DNA of 17,108 nt from Spirochaetia bacterium (GTDB lineage: Bacteria > Spirochaetota > Spirochaetia > PWKH01): contig JAIPFS010000009.1 of the NCBI GenBank assembly GCA_021736545.1, forward strand, positions 1 to 17,108, read 5' to 3'. Below the pieces are notes generated by a model. It was given only the letters and a program-made list of their open reading frames with translations. It had not been told where the DNA came from and made no database searches. Shown piece after piece: positions 1 through 7,585 of this stretch (positions are counted from its first letter, which is position 1; every line of letters begins with the position of its first letter). The position numbers and the translations under genes were made by a program.

Positions 1-2
1 TC

Positions 3-575
3 AGCGAATCCATACAGAATCTCTTTTTCGTAGTCTTCATCGGTACCGGCAACGCTGCGGCGGTGATGATCGGCAAATGCATCGGAGCAAAGGAGATGGA
101 ACGCGCAAAGCTCTATGCCGGCCGCTTTCTGGTCCTCCCGGTTGTTTCAGGCCTCTTTATCGGCGGTTTCATGGCCCTGGGCGCCCCATTGATACCCTAT
201 GCCTTCAATATTCAGCCCGAAGTAGTGCGCATCACCCGTATCTCTCTCTATGTTCTGGCTGTTCTCCTCCCGATTCGCGGCCTTAACCTGCACATCATCA
301 TCGGAATTCTCCGCAGCGGGGGCGACACTCGGTACTCCCTCTTTCTGGAAATTTCCGGAGTCTGGCTGATCGGTGTCCCCATGGCAATTCTCAGCGGTAT
401 TATCCTCGGTCTCCCAATCTACTTTGTCTATCTGCTGGTTGCCCTGGAAGAGGTCTACAAAGCCTTCATAGGTGTTCACCGTTTTAAAAGCGGAAAATGG
501 ATCAACGATCTCACCGAGGAAATCCCGGACCCAAATACGCAGGTTATCAGCGCTGCAGGTACAGAAATCCCCTAG
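3..575 (+). CDS. MATE-family multidrug/Na+ antiporter, C-terminal part (5' truncated by window edge)
   Basis: This is the C-terminal 190 residues of an inner-membrane efflux protein of the MATE family, which exports drugs or metabolites in exchange for Na+ or H+. The reading frame is open from base 3 and the start lies outside the window. Visible features are a hydrophobic segment (IQNLFFVVFIGTGNAAAVMIG) followed by the typical loop GKCIGAKEMERA, then four further hydrophobic stretches. The family-typical stretch ILRSGGDTRYSLFLEISGVWLIGVP lies near residue 100 of the visible part. The protein ends in a short hydrophilic tail. Base composition is GC-richer than in the genes to the right. Substrate cannot be told. 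Confidence in the family is high. Confidence 0.88.
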   Translation, partial: SESIQNLFFVVFIGTGNAAAVMIGKCIGAKEMERAKLYAGRFLVLPVVSGLFIGGFMALGAPLIPYAFNIQPEVVRITRISLYVLAVLLPIRGLNLHIIIGILRSGGDTRYSLFLEISGVWLIGVPMAILSGIILGLPIYFVYLLVALEEVYKAFIGVHRFKSGKWINDLTEEIPDPNTQVISAAGTEIP

Positions 576-595
576 CTGTTCATCACACAACAGCT
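574..595 (+). terminator. Weak hairpin at the end of the MATE gene
   Basis: A perfect 7-bp inverted repeat, AGCTGTT and AACAGCT with an 8-base loop, begins inside the TAG stop codon. It is not followed by a T-run, so it is at best a poor intrinsic terminator or a 3'-end stabilising hairpin. Confidence 0.3.
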
Positions 596-616
596 CTCTG
601 CCCCTCCATTTTACCA

Positions 617-646
617 TTGACCAGCTATTGCTTCGGGGCATATAGT
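617..646 (+). promoter_or_regulatory. Sigma-70-type promoter of pepD
   Basis: TTGACC (617-622) and TATAGT (641-646) are separated by 18 bases, each one or two bases from consensus. Transcription would begin near 653. A 6-bp stem-loop (AGGCAT 654-659, ATGCCT 668-673) would then form the very 5' end of the mRNA, about 50 bases before the start codon. Confidence 0.55.
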
Positions 647-725
647 AGAATACAGGCATTTTTTCTGATGCCTAGGCTTTAGATTTTATCTAACTACTTA
701 CAGAACTTTGGAGGTTCGCGGCAGC

Positions 726-2222
726 ATGAAGCATATAACAAAAAAACAGCTTTCTGAACTACCCCCTAGTCGGGTATGGGAACATTTTTATGAAATATCG
801 CAAATCCCCCGGGAATCGGGAAATGAAGCGGGCATACGGAAGTATCTTGAGGATTTTGCTGATCAGCAGCATCTTATCCGACAGACCGACGATACGGGAA
901 ATTTGCTTATTCGAAAGGAGGCCAGCAGCGGCAGGGAAGATATCCCCGGCATTATCCTGCAGGGACATATGGATATGGTCTGCGTAAAAGAGCCAGGTTC
1001 AGCCCATAATTTTGAAAAGGATCCCATAGCCCTGGTGAAGGAAGGCGATTGGCTTACAGCAGACGGCACCACTCTAGGGGCGGATAACGGCATTGCCCTG
1101 GCAATGATCCTCGCTTTTCTTGAAGAGGAAGATGCAGTCCACGGCCCAGTTGAAGCACTTTTTACAATTTCCGAAGAGACCGGCCTCGACGGTGCTTTCG
1201 GGCTGGATATTTCTCTGCTCCAGGGGAGAAGGCTGATCAATCTTGATTCAGAAGAAGAGGGCGTTTTCTATATAGGAAGTGCAGGAGGCGGCGAAATTAT
1301 CGGAAGCGCCATGCCTGAGTGGGAAGCTTTTGAACAGGCTGAAGCTGCATCTCCTGAATCTAGAAAATTAACGGCCTGGGAAGTCACCTTCACTAATTTC
1401 GCCGGGGGCCATTCGGGAGGAGAAATTCATCAGGGACGTGCTAATGCAGTTAAAGAAGCAGTCCGGTTTCTTAAGGAAATCACCCGAAATCATTCAATAC
1501 AGCTGATATCCCTCAATGGAGGAACAAAACGTAACGTCATCCCCAGTTACTGCAGGGCTCAATTTGTCATCCCCGCAGGAACGCAAGCATACCTCTCCGA
1601 AAAAGTAAAAGACCATATGAAAATTCTTTCCGATGAATACAGCTATACCGATCCGAATGCAGTGATACAGCTTACACCATTGGATCTGCCGGAAAAGGTA
1701 GTTTCACGAAGACAGACCCTGGATTTGATAAACGCCCTCTACATCACACCCCATGGAATTGAGCGGATGAGCAATGCTGTTCCGGGAATAGTGGAAACAT
1801 CAAATAATCTGGCGGCTGTAAAAATGTCAGAGGAAACCATCTGGATTGATACGAGTCAGCGTTCTTCGATAGAGAGTTCAAGGATTGATATTGCAAATCG
1901 AACTGCTGCAGCCCTGGAAACCTTCGGAGCAAGTACGGAAGAAGTGAATGTCTATCCGGGCTGGTCACCGAATCCTAATTCCTCCCTGCCGCAGCAGTTT
2001 TCTGATATCTACGAGGAGCTTTTCGGGAAAAAACCTGAAGTTACAGCCATCCATGCCGGTCTCGAATGCGGAGTCATCAACAGTAAAGCCCCGGATATGG
2101 AATCCATCTCTTTCGGACCAAGCATGGAAGAAGTTCACTCCACTGCAGAACGGGTGAACATGCCGTCAGTTGAGCGACTGTATACCTTTCTCAAGGCGGC
2201 TGCCGCTAAACTGGAGAACTAA
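726..2222 (+). CDS. pepD: Aminoacyl-histidine dipeptidase (PepD-type, peptidase M20)
   Basis: This is a cytosolic zinc dipeptidase that cleaves Xaa-His and other dipeptides. At 498 residues it is close to the 485 of E. coli PepD. The di-zinc ligands can be read off at family positions: His81 in GHMDMV with Asp83 behind it, Asp120 in LGADNG, the Glu150-Glu151 pair in SEETG, Asp174 in NLDSEEEG and a C-terminal His471 in EEVHSTAERVN. The lid/dimerisation region, with GGHSGGEI near residue 235, lies in the middle. The start is taken as ATG 726, because GGAGG at 710-714 precedes it by 11 bases. An in-frame TTG at 708 would overlap that site. The gene has its own predicted promoter and is convergent with fprA, leaving a 49-base gap with no obvious terminator. 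Confidence 0.93.
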   Translation: MKHITKKQLSELPPSRVWEHFYEISQIPRESGNEAGIRKYLEDFADQQHLIRQTDDTGNLLIRKEASSGREDIPGIILQGHMDMVCVKEPGSAHNFEKDPIALVKEGDWLTADGTTLGADNGIALAMILAFLEEEDAVHGPVEALFTISEETGLDGAFGLDISLLQGRRLINLDSEEEGVFYIGSAGGGEIIGSAMPEWEAFEQAEAASPESRKLTAWEVTFTNFAGGHSGGEIHQGRANAVKEAVRFLKEITRNHSIQLISLNGGTKRNVIPSYCRAQFVIPAGTQAYLSEKVKDHMKILSDEYSYTDPNAVIQLTPLDLPEKVVSRRQTLDLINALYITPHGIERMSNAVPGIVETSNNLAAVKMSEETIWIDTSQRSSIESSRIDIANRTAAALETFGASTEEVNVYPGWSPNPNSSLPQQFSDIYEELFGKKPEVTAIHAGLECGVINSKAPDMESISFGPSMEEVHSTAERVNMPSVERLYTFLKAAAAKLEN

Positions 2223-2271
2223 TTTGAAGAATTGAGCACGAAGCAAGAAAGAGGAGCAATATCAGAAAATA

Positions 2272-3504
2272 TCAGGAGGTCTGCTTCTCTTTCCGCCACT
2301 CCTTGACTTTCCGGGCTAGCTCCCGTGCTTTTTCGTAGGCTTCCTCGTGATGCTCTTTACGGGGAGCTCCCTGGAATTCGACAGCTCCAAGGCAGTCCCA
2401 CTTCATGGCTGCGGTAAACTCATCAAACTGTTTCTGCGCGCCTCCGGACCACCCGTAGGAACCGAAGCGGAAAGCCTTACGTTTCATGACATGACTTCTC
2501 TCAAGAATGTCGAGGACCGCATACATGGGGGGGAACATTTTATACTCATAGGTCGGCATTCCAACTATTATACCCGATGATTTCCATGCAGAAGCCAGAA
2601 CAAAAGAGACATGGTCCTGAGGAACCCGATGCACGTTGAGTTTTACATTCTCCGCCTCCACACCGGCACGGATTGAGCCGAGGAGAGCTTCTGTATTCCC
2701 GTACATGCTGCTCCAGATGAGCGTTATCTCTTCTTCAGCAGGACCGTTCATGTACGCGGCAAGCTGCTGGTAGCGCTCAACGATCTCCTGAGGGTTCTTT
2801 CTCCATATGATTCCATGGCTCGGGGCAATCATACGGATATCAAGGTTTTTCACCTTTTTTATAGCTCTTTCTACAAAGGTAGAGAAGGTGGATACAATAT
2901 TTGCATAATACCTGAGGGTCTCATCTTCAAAAAATTTCGCTTCCAATTCCGAAAGCTGATCATCAAAAACAGCTTCATGCACCTGCCCGAAAGCGCCGAA
3001 GGCATCACAGGAAAAAAGAATTTTCTCCTTCGGATCGTAGGCAGCCATGGTTTCAGGCCAATGTACATTGGGAATTTCTTCAAAAACAAGCTCTCGATCA
3101 CCTAGGTCGAGGACATCTCCGGAACTTACTGCACGAATGCCCTCTTCAATACCGTAAAAAGCAGAGATTAGAGGTACTGCTTTTTTTGAAGCGATTATTT
3201 CCATCTTTGGATTTTTCTTCCTGAACTCAGCGAGCCAGCCGGTATGATCCGGTTCCATATGATTTATGACCAGGTAGTCAATATCCTCTGCAGCGACACC
3301 CAGTTCCTGCAGTTCCTCGCTCAATGAATTGGCAGCTCCTTCCCAATCTTTGACAAGATCAATTAGAACTGTTTTCTCACCTTTAATGAGGTAGGCATTC
3401 AGGGAAACACCGTTGGGTATCGGCCAAATTCCTTCAAACAGATCTCTACTTCCGATATTCGCACTCAATCTATAGACATTATCAGCCAGGCGTATTGGTT
3501 TCAT
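2272..3504 (-). CDS. fprA: Flavodiiron protein (A-type flavoprotein, oxygen/NO reductase)
   Basis: This is a cytosolic enzyme that reduces O2 to water or NO to N2O, protecting anaerobes from both gases. The 410 residues show the two-domain layout. The metallo-beta-lactamase-like domain carries the di-iron ligands His82-x-Glu84-x-Asp86-His87, His148 (in VHWPETM), Asp167 and His230 (in APSHG). A flavodoxin domain starts near residue 258, with the FMN phosphate loop SSMYGNTE at about 265-272. There is no C-terminal rubredoxin domain, so this is the simple class A form, which needs a separate electron donor not present in this window. The ATG is preceded by AAAGGAGAAAG. It has its own strong promoter. 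O2 versus NO preference cannot be read from the sequence. Confidence 0.93.
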   Translation of the reverse strand: MKPIRLADNVYRLSANIGSRDLFEGIWPIPNGVSLNAYLIKGEKTVLIDLVKDWEGAANSLSEELQELGVAAEDIDYLVINHMEPDHTGWLAEFRKKNPKMEIIASKKAVPLISAFYGIEEGIRAVSSGDVLDLGDRELVFEEIPNVHWPETMAAYDPKEKILFSCDAFGAFGQVHEAVFDDQLSELEAKFFEDETLRYYANIVSTFSTFVERAIKKVKNLDIRMIAPSHGIIWRKNPQEIVERYQQLAAYMNGPAEEEITLIWSSMYGNTEALLGSIRAGVEAENVKLNVHRVPQDHVSFVLASAWKSSGIIVGMPTYEYKMFPPMYAVLDILERSHVMKRKAFRFGSYGWSGGAQKQFDEFTAAMKWDCLGAVEFQGAPRKEHHEEAYEKARELARKVKEWRKEKQTS

Positions 3505-3626
3505 ATCTTTCTCCTTTCAGCAAAAGAGCACATTCGGCCGCTCCTGCTTTTTCCTTATGACTTCTAACTTAGAAATTGTTTATAAGGCTCTCTGCTGCAA
3601 ACGTTTTTTGTTCATATAACCTCTAC

Positions 3627-3655
3627 AGCATAACAAATTTTACCATGGGTATCAA
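3627..3655 (-). promoter_or_regulatory. Sigma-70-type promoter of fprA
   Basis: On the minus strand TTGATA (3655-3650) and TATGCT (3632-3627) are exactly 17 bases apart. Transcription would start near 3620 and give a leader of about 116 bases before the fprA ATG. Confidence 0.5.
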
Positions 3656-3672
3656 ATGTATTGGGTAGTTTT

Positions 3673-3686
3673 TCACATATATGTGA
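3673..3686. promoter_or_regulatory. 14-bp perfect palindrome upstream of the fprA promoter (candidate operator)
   Basis: TCACATATATGTGA is a perfect palindrome. Its centre lies about 60 bases upstream of the predicted fprA transcription start, a typical activator position. It also lies just beyond the end of the YgjP-type gene. The half-sites are in the opposite order to a CRP/FNR site (TGTGA...TCACA), so the binding protein is unknown. The role as operator is inferred from position only. Confidence 0.35.
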
Positions 3687-3692
3687 GCAGGA

Positions 3693-4475
3693 TCAGAGCT
3701 GAAGTCTCCCGGACCATGAATGGAGTTCTTTTCGCAGTATTTTCCACTTTGGTTCAATGTAGGATAAAATAGTGTAAAAGTTACGGCTATGGTTGAAATT
3801 GATCAGGTGACACAACTCGTGGTAGACAACATAACTGATTAGTTCATCAGGAGCTCCAAAAAGCCTTAGGCTCAGTCGAATTGTACCATCACTCTGACAG
3901 CTGCCCCAGCGGCTCTTCATAGCTCGCAGCTTGTAATTTATGAGAAACCATTCAACTTCATTTTCCATCCCCGGCGGCAGATGTTTCAGAAAATGAGCCT
4001 GCAGTTTTTTTTCATGCCCCTCCAGCCACTCTTCAGCCCGTTGCCGATACAATTCGATAATTCGCTTTCTCAGTGTTTCTTTCAGTTTCTTTTCCGTCAA
4101 GCCAAGGACATCGTGCTTTTCCCAGGATGGTATCTCTGCTGTCAGTGTTTTCTTTTCAGAATTAAGCTCAAGTCTGCCGATGCGTTTCACTCCGGATAAC
4201 TCACGAAATTGGAGTACGTAAGCATCACCAAAAAAATAAAAACGCTCTCCTTCATGATAGTTTCTCGTTTCCCCGGGATAACAGACGCGCTGAAATTCTT
4301 CCTGCTTTTTTCTAATCCAGCCCATTTTTTTCTCTACAATCGTATTGATCTGCGGTTTCCCCATCCATTGGGGCGCATAGACTACAATAGATGAGTCAAG
4401 CTTCACTTTGATGCTGACGGTTCTTCTACGACTGCTTTTTTTAAGAAGGTACTGTACATTTCTGCATTCTTTCAA
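3693..4475 (-). CDS. YgjP/WSS-type (DUF45) zinc metallopeptidase
   Basis: This is a predicted cytosolic zinc metallopeptidase of the YgjP (DUF45) family, 260 residues, related to the WSS1/SprT proteases that act on DNA-protein crosslinks. The active site is HELCH at 219-223 with a third ligand His229 (NFNHSRNFY). Just before it is the family signature SRWGSCQSDGTIRLSLRL (188-205). The N-terminal half is a basic beta-rich region (VSIKVKLDSSIVVYAP) followed by a charged helix. The start is a TTG at 4475, preceded on the minus strand by GGAGAAAG with 7-8 bases of spacing; no closer ATG fits. A possible -10 element, TATAGT (4513-4508), lies inside the divergent neighbour, with no good -35. The biological substrate is unknown. 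Confidence 0.85.
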   Translation of the reverse strand: MKECRNVQYLLKKSSRRRTVSIKVKLDSSIVVYAPQWMGKPQINTIVEKKMGWIRKKQEEFQRVCYPGETRNYHEGERFYFFGDAYVLQFRELSGVKRIGRLELNSEKKTLTAEIPSWEKHDVLGLTEKKLKETLRKRIIELYRQRAEEWLEGHEKKLQAHFLKHLPPGMENEVEWFLINYKLRAMKSRWGSCQSDGTIRLSLRLFGAPDELISYVVYHELCHLINFNHSRNFYTILSYIEPKWKILRKELHSWSGRLQL

Positions 4476-4487
4476 TACACTTTCTCC

Positions 4488-4967
4488 ATGATTCCAAAAG
4501 CCATGAAACTATACTTGTATCAGGATTTACGCTATCTCTGCATTCAGGATTCACTGTCATTTTTCGATCACCTGCAGAACCTTGATTTGCTTCGAGAAAA
4601 AACTCGAGCTGACCGTATCCCCATACATGACGAAGAGATCCTATGCGGAGCTTCATATGACGCAAACATATCGGGCGACGATATAAGATCTTCCATTCAG
4701 CCGTTTTTTTTCGGTGCCGGCCCCTTGGCAGATGCTATCGTAGCAGAAAATCCGCCGAAAGGATACACCGTAAAGGCTGTTGAATCTGGAGATTACCTCT
4801 TTTATCAATTTGCAGATCCTTCTCCTGAGGGTATTGATGAGGCTGTTAGTTCAGCTTACAAAGCACTTGTTGAAAAAAAGTGGAAAACAAAAGATGATAC
4901 GATCCTGCTTCGCGGTGTGAAGGAAGTCGGCTTTTATGTGCTGCAGATCCTTTTCCCGCTTGCATGA
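4488..4967 (+). CDS. Hypothetical protein, possibly GyrI-like effector-binding fold
   Basis: I do not firmly recognise this 159-residue soluble protein. Coding potential is supported by an uninterrupted frame with sensible composition and by its fit between two divergent neighbours. The C-terminal half (GYTVKAVESGDYLFYQFADPS, then a helix EAVSSAYKALVEKKW, then a strand EVGFYVLQILFPLA) recalls the strand-helix-strand pattern of GyrI-like small-molecule-binding domains, but the match is loose. There is no signal peptide or membrane segment. The start ATG lies only 12 bases from the TTG of the divergent peptidase and lacks a good ribosome-binding site; ATG 4503 is an alternative. The stop codon sits inside the first copy of a 20-bp tandem duplication. 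Confidence 0.6.
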   Translation: MIPKAMKLYLYQDLRYLCIQDSLSFFDHLQNLDLLREKTRADRIPIHDEEILCGASYDANISGDDIRSSIQPFFFGAGPLADAIVAENPPKGYTVKAVESGDYLFYQFADPSPEGIDEAVSSAYKALVEKKWKTKDDTILLRGVKEVGFYVLQILFPLA

Positions 4968-4998
4968 TGTAAACTCAGCTTGCATGATGTAAACTCAG
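4958..4998. repeat. 20-bp perfect tandem duplication across a stop codon
   Basis: Two identical adjacent 20-bp copies, core TTGCATGATGTAAACTCA, span 4959-4978 and 4979-4998. One further base matches on the left. The first copy contains the TGA stop of the preceding gene, so the duplication repeats the last codons and stop. It looks like a recent slippage or duplication event. Confidence 0.9.
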
Positions 4999-5157
4999 GT
5001 TTTCCTCTCTTTTGTTTGTTTTCCTTAAAGCAAATATTCAATTTAATCAGGTGAACCCTCTAACATCACTCTTTTATACCGCGTTCCGATATATATCAGA
5101 CTTACTCAAGATGATGCTTGAAGCTTTTGATTTGTTTTCACCTGTGTCATACTACGT

Positions 5158-6189
5158 TTAAGGTATTGAATAAACAATAGGTACAAGAAAAGGTACAAGA
5201 ACTGTCAAGACTATTCCATGAGCTAATGCCAAAGCAGCATAGTCTGCCCCGCAGCTTCGATCTAAAATTGGCAGGGTGATATCCATACTTGTGGCACCAG
5301 CTACGGAAATCGCAGCATGTTTATGGTTGTACGAAGCCAGAAGAGGGATGGTAATAAAGGCTATACTCTCCCGAAAAAGGTTACTTAAAAATGCAACTGA
5401 ACCAAGTATGGGGTCTCCTAAATTGGTAATCAGAACACCTGATAAGGAATACCAGCCCAGACCGGAAACGACAGCTAGTGATTCTCCAAGTTCCAAAGGG
5501 AAAAAAAGCACAAGGAGGCTGCCGCCTAAAAAGGATCCGATTATGGTGATAAAAGGAAGCACTATAGATATTGGATTCTTGAGGATTCCAAGCATGTTTC
5601 GGCTTCCCTGTATCATCTGTGCTCCAACATGAAACAACAGAACATAGAGCAGCCAATTTGCAATTTCATCATTAAACCAGTTGAAAAGAGGAGTAAAGGA
5701 TGATGCTATTACACCGGAAACAACCAGTGAAATAAGCTTCAGCGGTTCAATAAAATGTAAAAAAAAACTCTTTCCTGCATAATTTTCAGAAATTTCTGAG
5801 TCTTGCTTACAGCTGTACTGGGATCCATATTGGGCAGTTGTGACTTTTTGGTCATCAAGTGACCTAACAGTCACTTCTGTTTTTGCTTTTTCCCATCTAG
5901 TATTTGCTCTTCGCGCAATTATCGTTGCCGACACCACCGCCGCAATGGATCCTGCACTCGCCAGTAATGCTCCCGAAGCAGCCAATCCGCCGATTGAACC
6001 GACCTGACTCCAAAAATCTTCTATCAGTCCCGTGCGAACACCCATAAAAAAAAGAAGTGCATAGAGGCATACAGCCAAAGATGTATCAATGAGTCTTACT
6101 GATTTCATGGGTATAATATTACTTTTCACCAAGCCCATACCAGCAAAAAGAAAAAAGAACAGCGTTAGAAGATAAAGCAGCGTTTCCAT
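5158..6189 (-). CDS. lysO: LysO-like L-lysine exporter (YbjE/DUF340 family)
   Basis: This is an inner-membrane protein of 343 residues, predicted to export L-lysine (and toxic analogues) as E. coli LysO does. The N-terminal part has the family's FFMGV motif (about residues 47-51) between hydrophobic segments. The C-terminal half closely follows LysO: GLGWYSLSGVLITNLGD (244-260), GSVAFLSNLFRES (263-275), GATSMDITLPILDR (298-311) and AHGIVLTVLVPFLVP (323-337). It is longer than E. coli LysO (299), mostly through a hydrophilic loop of about 50 residues (roughly 94-142) with no membrane character. ATG 6189 is chosen over a TTG at 6198, because AGG lies 9 bases before it. Lysine as substrate is inferred from the family. 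Confidence 0.85.
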   Translation of the reverse strand: METLLYLLTLFFFLFAGMGLVKSNIIPMKSVRLIDTSLAVCLYALLFFMGVRTGLIEDFWSQVGSIGGLAASGALLASAGSIAAVVSATIIARRANTRWEKAKTEVTVRSLDDQKVTTAQYGSQYSCKQDSEISENYAGKSFFLHFIEPLKLISLVVSGVIASSFTPLFNWFNDEIANWLLYVLLFHVGAQMIQGSRNMLGILKNPISIVLPFITIIGSFLGGSLLVLFFPLELGESLAVVSGLGWYSLSGVLITNLGDPILGSVAFLSNLFRESIAFITIPLLASYNHKHAAISVAGATSMDITLPILDRSCGADYAALALAHGIVLTVLVPFLVPIVYSIP

Positions 6190-6201
6190 GAAAAACAACC
6201 T

Positions 6202-6214
6202 ATACCAAAGGTAT
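6202..6214 (-). promoter_or_regulatory. Small inverted repeat at the lysO ribosome-binding region
   Basis: ATACC and GGTAT separated by AAA form a 5-bp hairpin or small operator just upstream of the lysO Shine-Dalgarno area. It is too short to assign a role. Confidence 0.2.
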
Positions 6215-6253
6215 TATTTATTCAATCTCTTTTCCTGAACATCTAATTCTATC

Positions 6254-6282
6254 TTGTATCTTTTTTTTTACACATGTATAGT
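6254..6282 (+). promoter_or_regulatory. Sigma-70-type promoter of the TraB-family gene
   Basis: TTGTAT (6254-6259) and TATAGT (6277-6282) are 17 bases apart, with a T-tract between them. The predicted start near 6289 leaves a leader of about 17 bases that contains the ribosome-binding site ATGGAGGA (6293-6300). Confidence 0.55.
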
Positions 6283-6305
6283 ACCATAAAAGATGGAGGA
6301 CAGCC

Positions 6306-7499
6306 TTGAAAGTAGATATAAGCAGCGACACCATATCTCGCATAGAATTAGATTCCGGTAAAAAAATCACCCTTTTAGGAACAGCCCATGTATCTCCGGA
6401 GAGTGTTGAGGAGGTTGAGCGCTATATTCGTGAAGAAGAAGTTGATCATGTCTGTCTTGAAATTGATGCCGGTCGCTATAAGTCCATGAAAGAGGGCCAA
6501 AAATGGGAAAATCTAAAAATCAGTGAGGTTCTCAAACGCGGCCAAGGCTTTCTTTTAATTGTTAACCTCGTACTCACCTCATTTCAGAGAAGAATCGGCA
6601 ATGCCACAGGTATTGCCCCTGGCGGAGAGATGAAGCGGGCTGCCCAGGTAGCTGAGGAAGAGGGTATTCCTTTCTCATTAGCTGACCGGGAGATTCAGGT
6701 CACCCTCAGGCGAGCCTGGAAAAACTCCAGCTTCTGGAACAAAATGAAATTGATTGCTTCTCTAATGGCAAGCATGTTTTCTTCTGAAAAGCTTGAAGAA
6801 AAGGATATTGAAGAATTAAAACATCGAAATGCACTGCAGGATATGCTTAACGAAATGGCTGAATACCTACCCTCCATTAAGAAAGTTCTCATTGATGAGC
6901 GGGATAGATTTTTAGCTTCAAACATCTATAAGGCTCCGGGTAATTCGGTACTAGCTGTAATCGGCGCTGGTCATGCCGGAGGGATTATTGAGACTATAAA
7001 AAAGCTTGAGAATGGAACAATGGATACGAATGTGCAGGATATCAGCACCGTACCACCTCCCAGCCGCTTCAGCAAAATCATTCCATGGATTATTCCGGCT
7101 ATAGTCATCGGTATTATGGCATACGGTTTTATTAATGCAGGGTGGAATCAGGGTGTGGAAATGTTTTTCTACTGGTTCATGGTAAATGGAATTCTTTCCG
7201 GTATAGGCGCCATTATTGCATTGGCTCATCCTGTCACCATAATACTCTCGTTTTTATTGGCGCCCCTTACATCCCTTAATCCAACTATTGGTGTCGGTAT
7301 AGTAGTTGGTTTAATCGAGGCATATCTGAGAAAACCAAGAGTCTATGATTTTGAACATATTCAGGATGATATTCTTTCAATTCGCGGGTTTTATCGAAAT
7401 AGGATAACCCATGCACTGGTTGTATTCTTTCTTACCAGTGTAGGAAGTGCAATTGGAACTTTTGCAGCATTCCCCTTTATTTTATCAATTCTTCGGTGA
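6306..7499 (+). CDS. TraB/PrgY-family membrane protein (TraB domain)
   Basis: This 397-residue protein has a TraB/PrgY domain at the N-terminus and a membrane domain at the C-terminus, the layout known from archaea, spirochaetes and the enterococcal pheromone-shutdown protein PrgY. The two invariant GxxH motifs are present: GTAH at 25-28 and GAGH at 220-223. LEID with Arg57, PGGEMKRA (105-112) and LADREIQVTLRR (125-136) lie between them. The TraB fold is related to TIKI/GumN, proposed to be metal-dependent peptidases. About four hydrophobic segments follow at roughly 258-278, 285-310, 311-336 and 366-395. The start is a TTG with GGAGGA 5 bases upstream. The substrate in this organism is unknown, and there is no pheromone gene nearby. 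Confidence 0.87.
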   Translation: MKVDISSDTISRIELDSGKKITLLGTAHVSPESVEEVERYIREEEVDHVCLEIDAGRYKSMKEGQKWENLKISEVLKRGQGFLLIVNLVLTSFQRRIGNATGIAPGGEMKRAAQVAEEEGIPFSLADREIQVTLRRAWKNSSFWNKMKLIASLMASMFSSEKLEEKDIEELKHRNALQDMLNEMAEYLPSIKKVLIDERDRFLASNIYKAPGNSVLAVIGAGHAGGIIETIKKLENGTMDTNVQDISTVPPPSRFSKIIPWIIPAIVIGIMAYGFINAGWNQGVEMFFYWFMVNGILSGIGAIIALAHPVTIILSFLLAPLTSLNPTIGVGIVVGLIEAYLRKPRVYDFEHIQDDILSIRGFYRNRITHALVVFFLTSVGSAIGTFAAFPFILSILR

Positions 7500-7530
7500 T
7501 TGTAAAATTTAAAAAAACTGGTTTGAAAAT

Positions 7531-7553
7531 GATGCTGAAGATTAAATAGCATC
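7531..7553. terminator. Weak hairpin between the convergent traB-family and radA genes
   Basis: GATGCT (7531-7536) and AGCATC (7548-7553) form a 6-bp stem with an 11-base loop in the 86-base gap between converging genes. Neither side has a proper T-run directly after the stem. It may be a weak bidirectional terminator. Confidence 0.3.
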
Positions 7554-7585
7554 CTAAGCAGCAGCATTTCCCCCGTCTGCATCCT

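Noticed and set aside
147..659. 170-codon open frame on the minus strand across the MATE gene
   Set aside because: It is antisense to a clearly recognisable membrane protein and its own translation resembles no family.
708..725. Longer PepD start at TTG 708
   Set aside because: The only good ribosome-binding site (710-714) lies within this extension, so ATG 726 fits better.
863..1240. 125-codon minus-strand frame within pepD
   Set aside because: Shadow of a well-conserved coding region, with no start signal.
3673..3686. The fprA-upstream palindrome as a CRP/FNR site
   Set aside because: CRP-type sites read TGTGA-N6-TCACA; here the halves are in reverse order with a 4-base spacer.
5048..5144. 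8-bp inverted repeat CAGGTGAA/TTCACCTG in the gap before lysO's end
   Set aside because: The arms are 81 bases apart with no supporting structure or T-run; likely chance.
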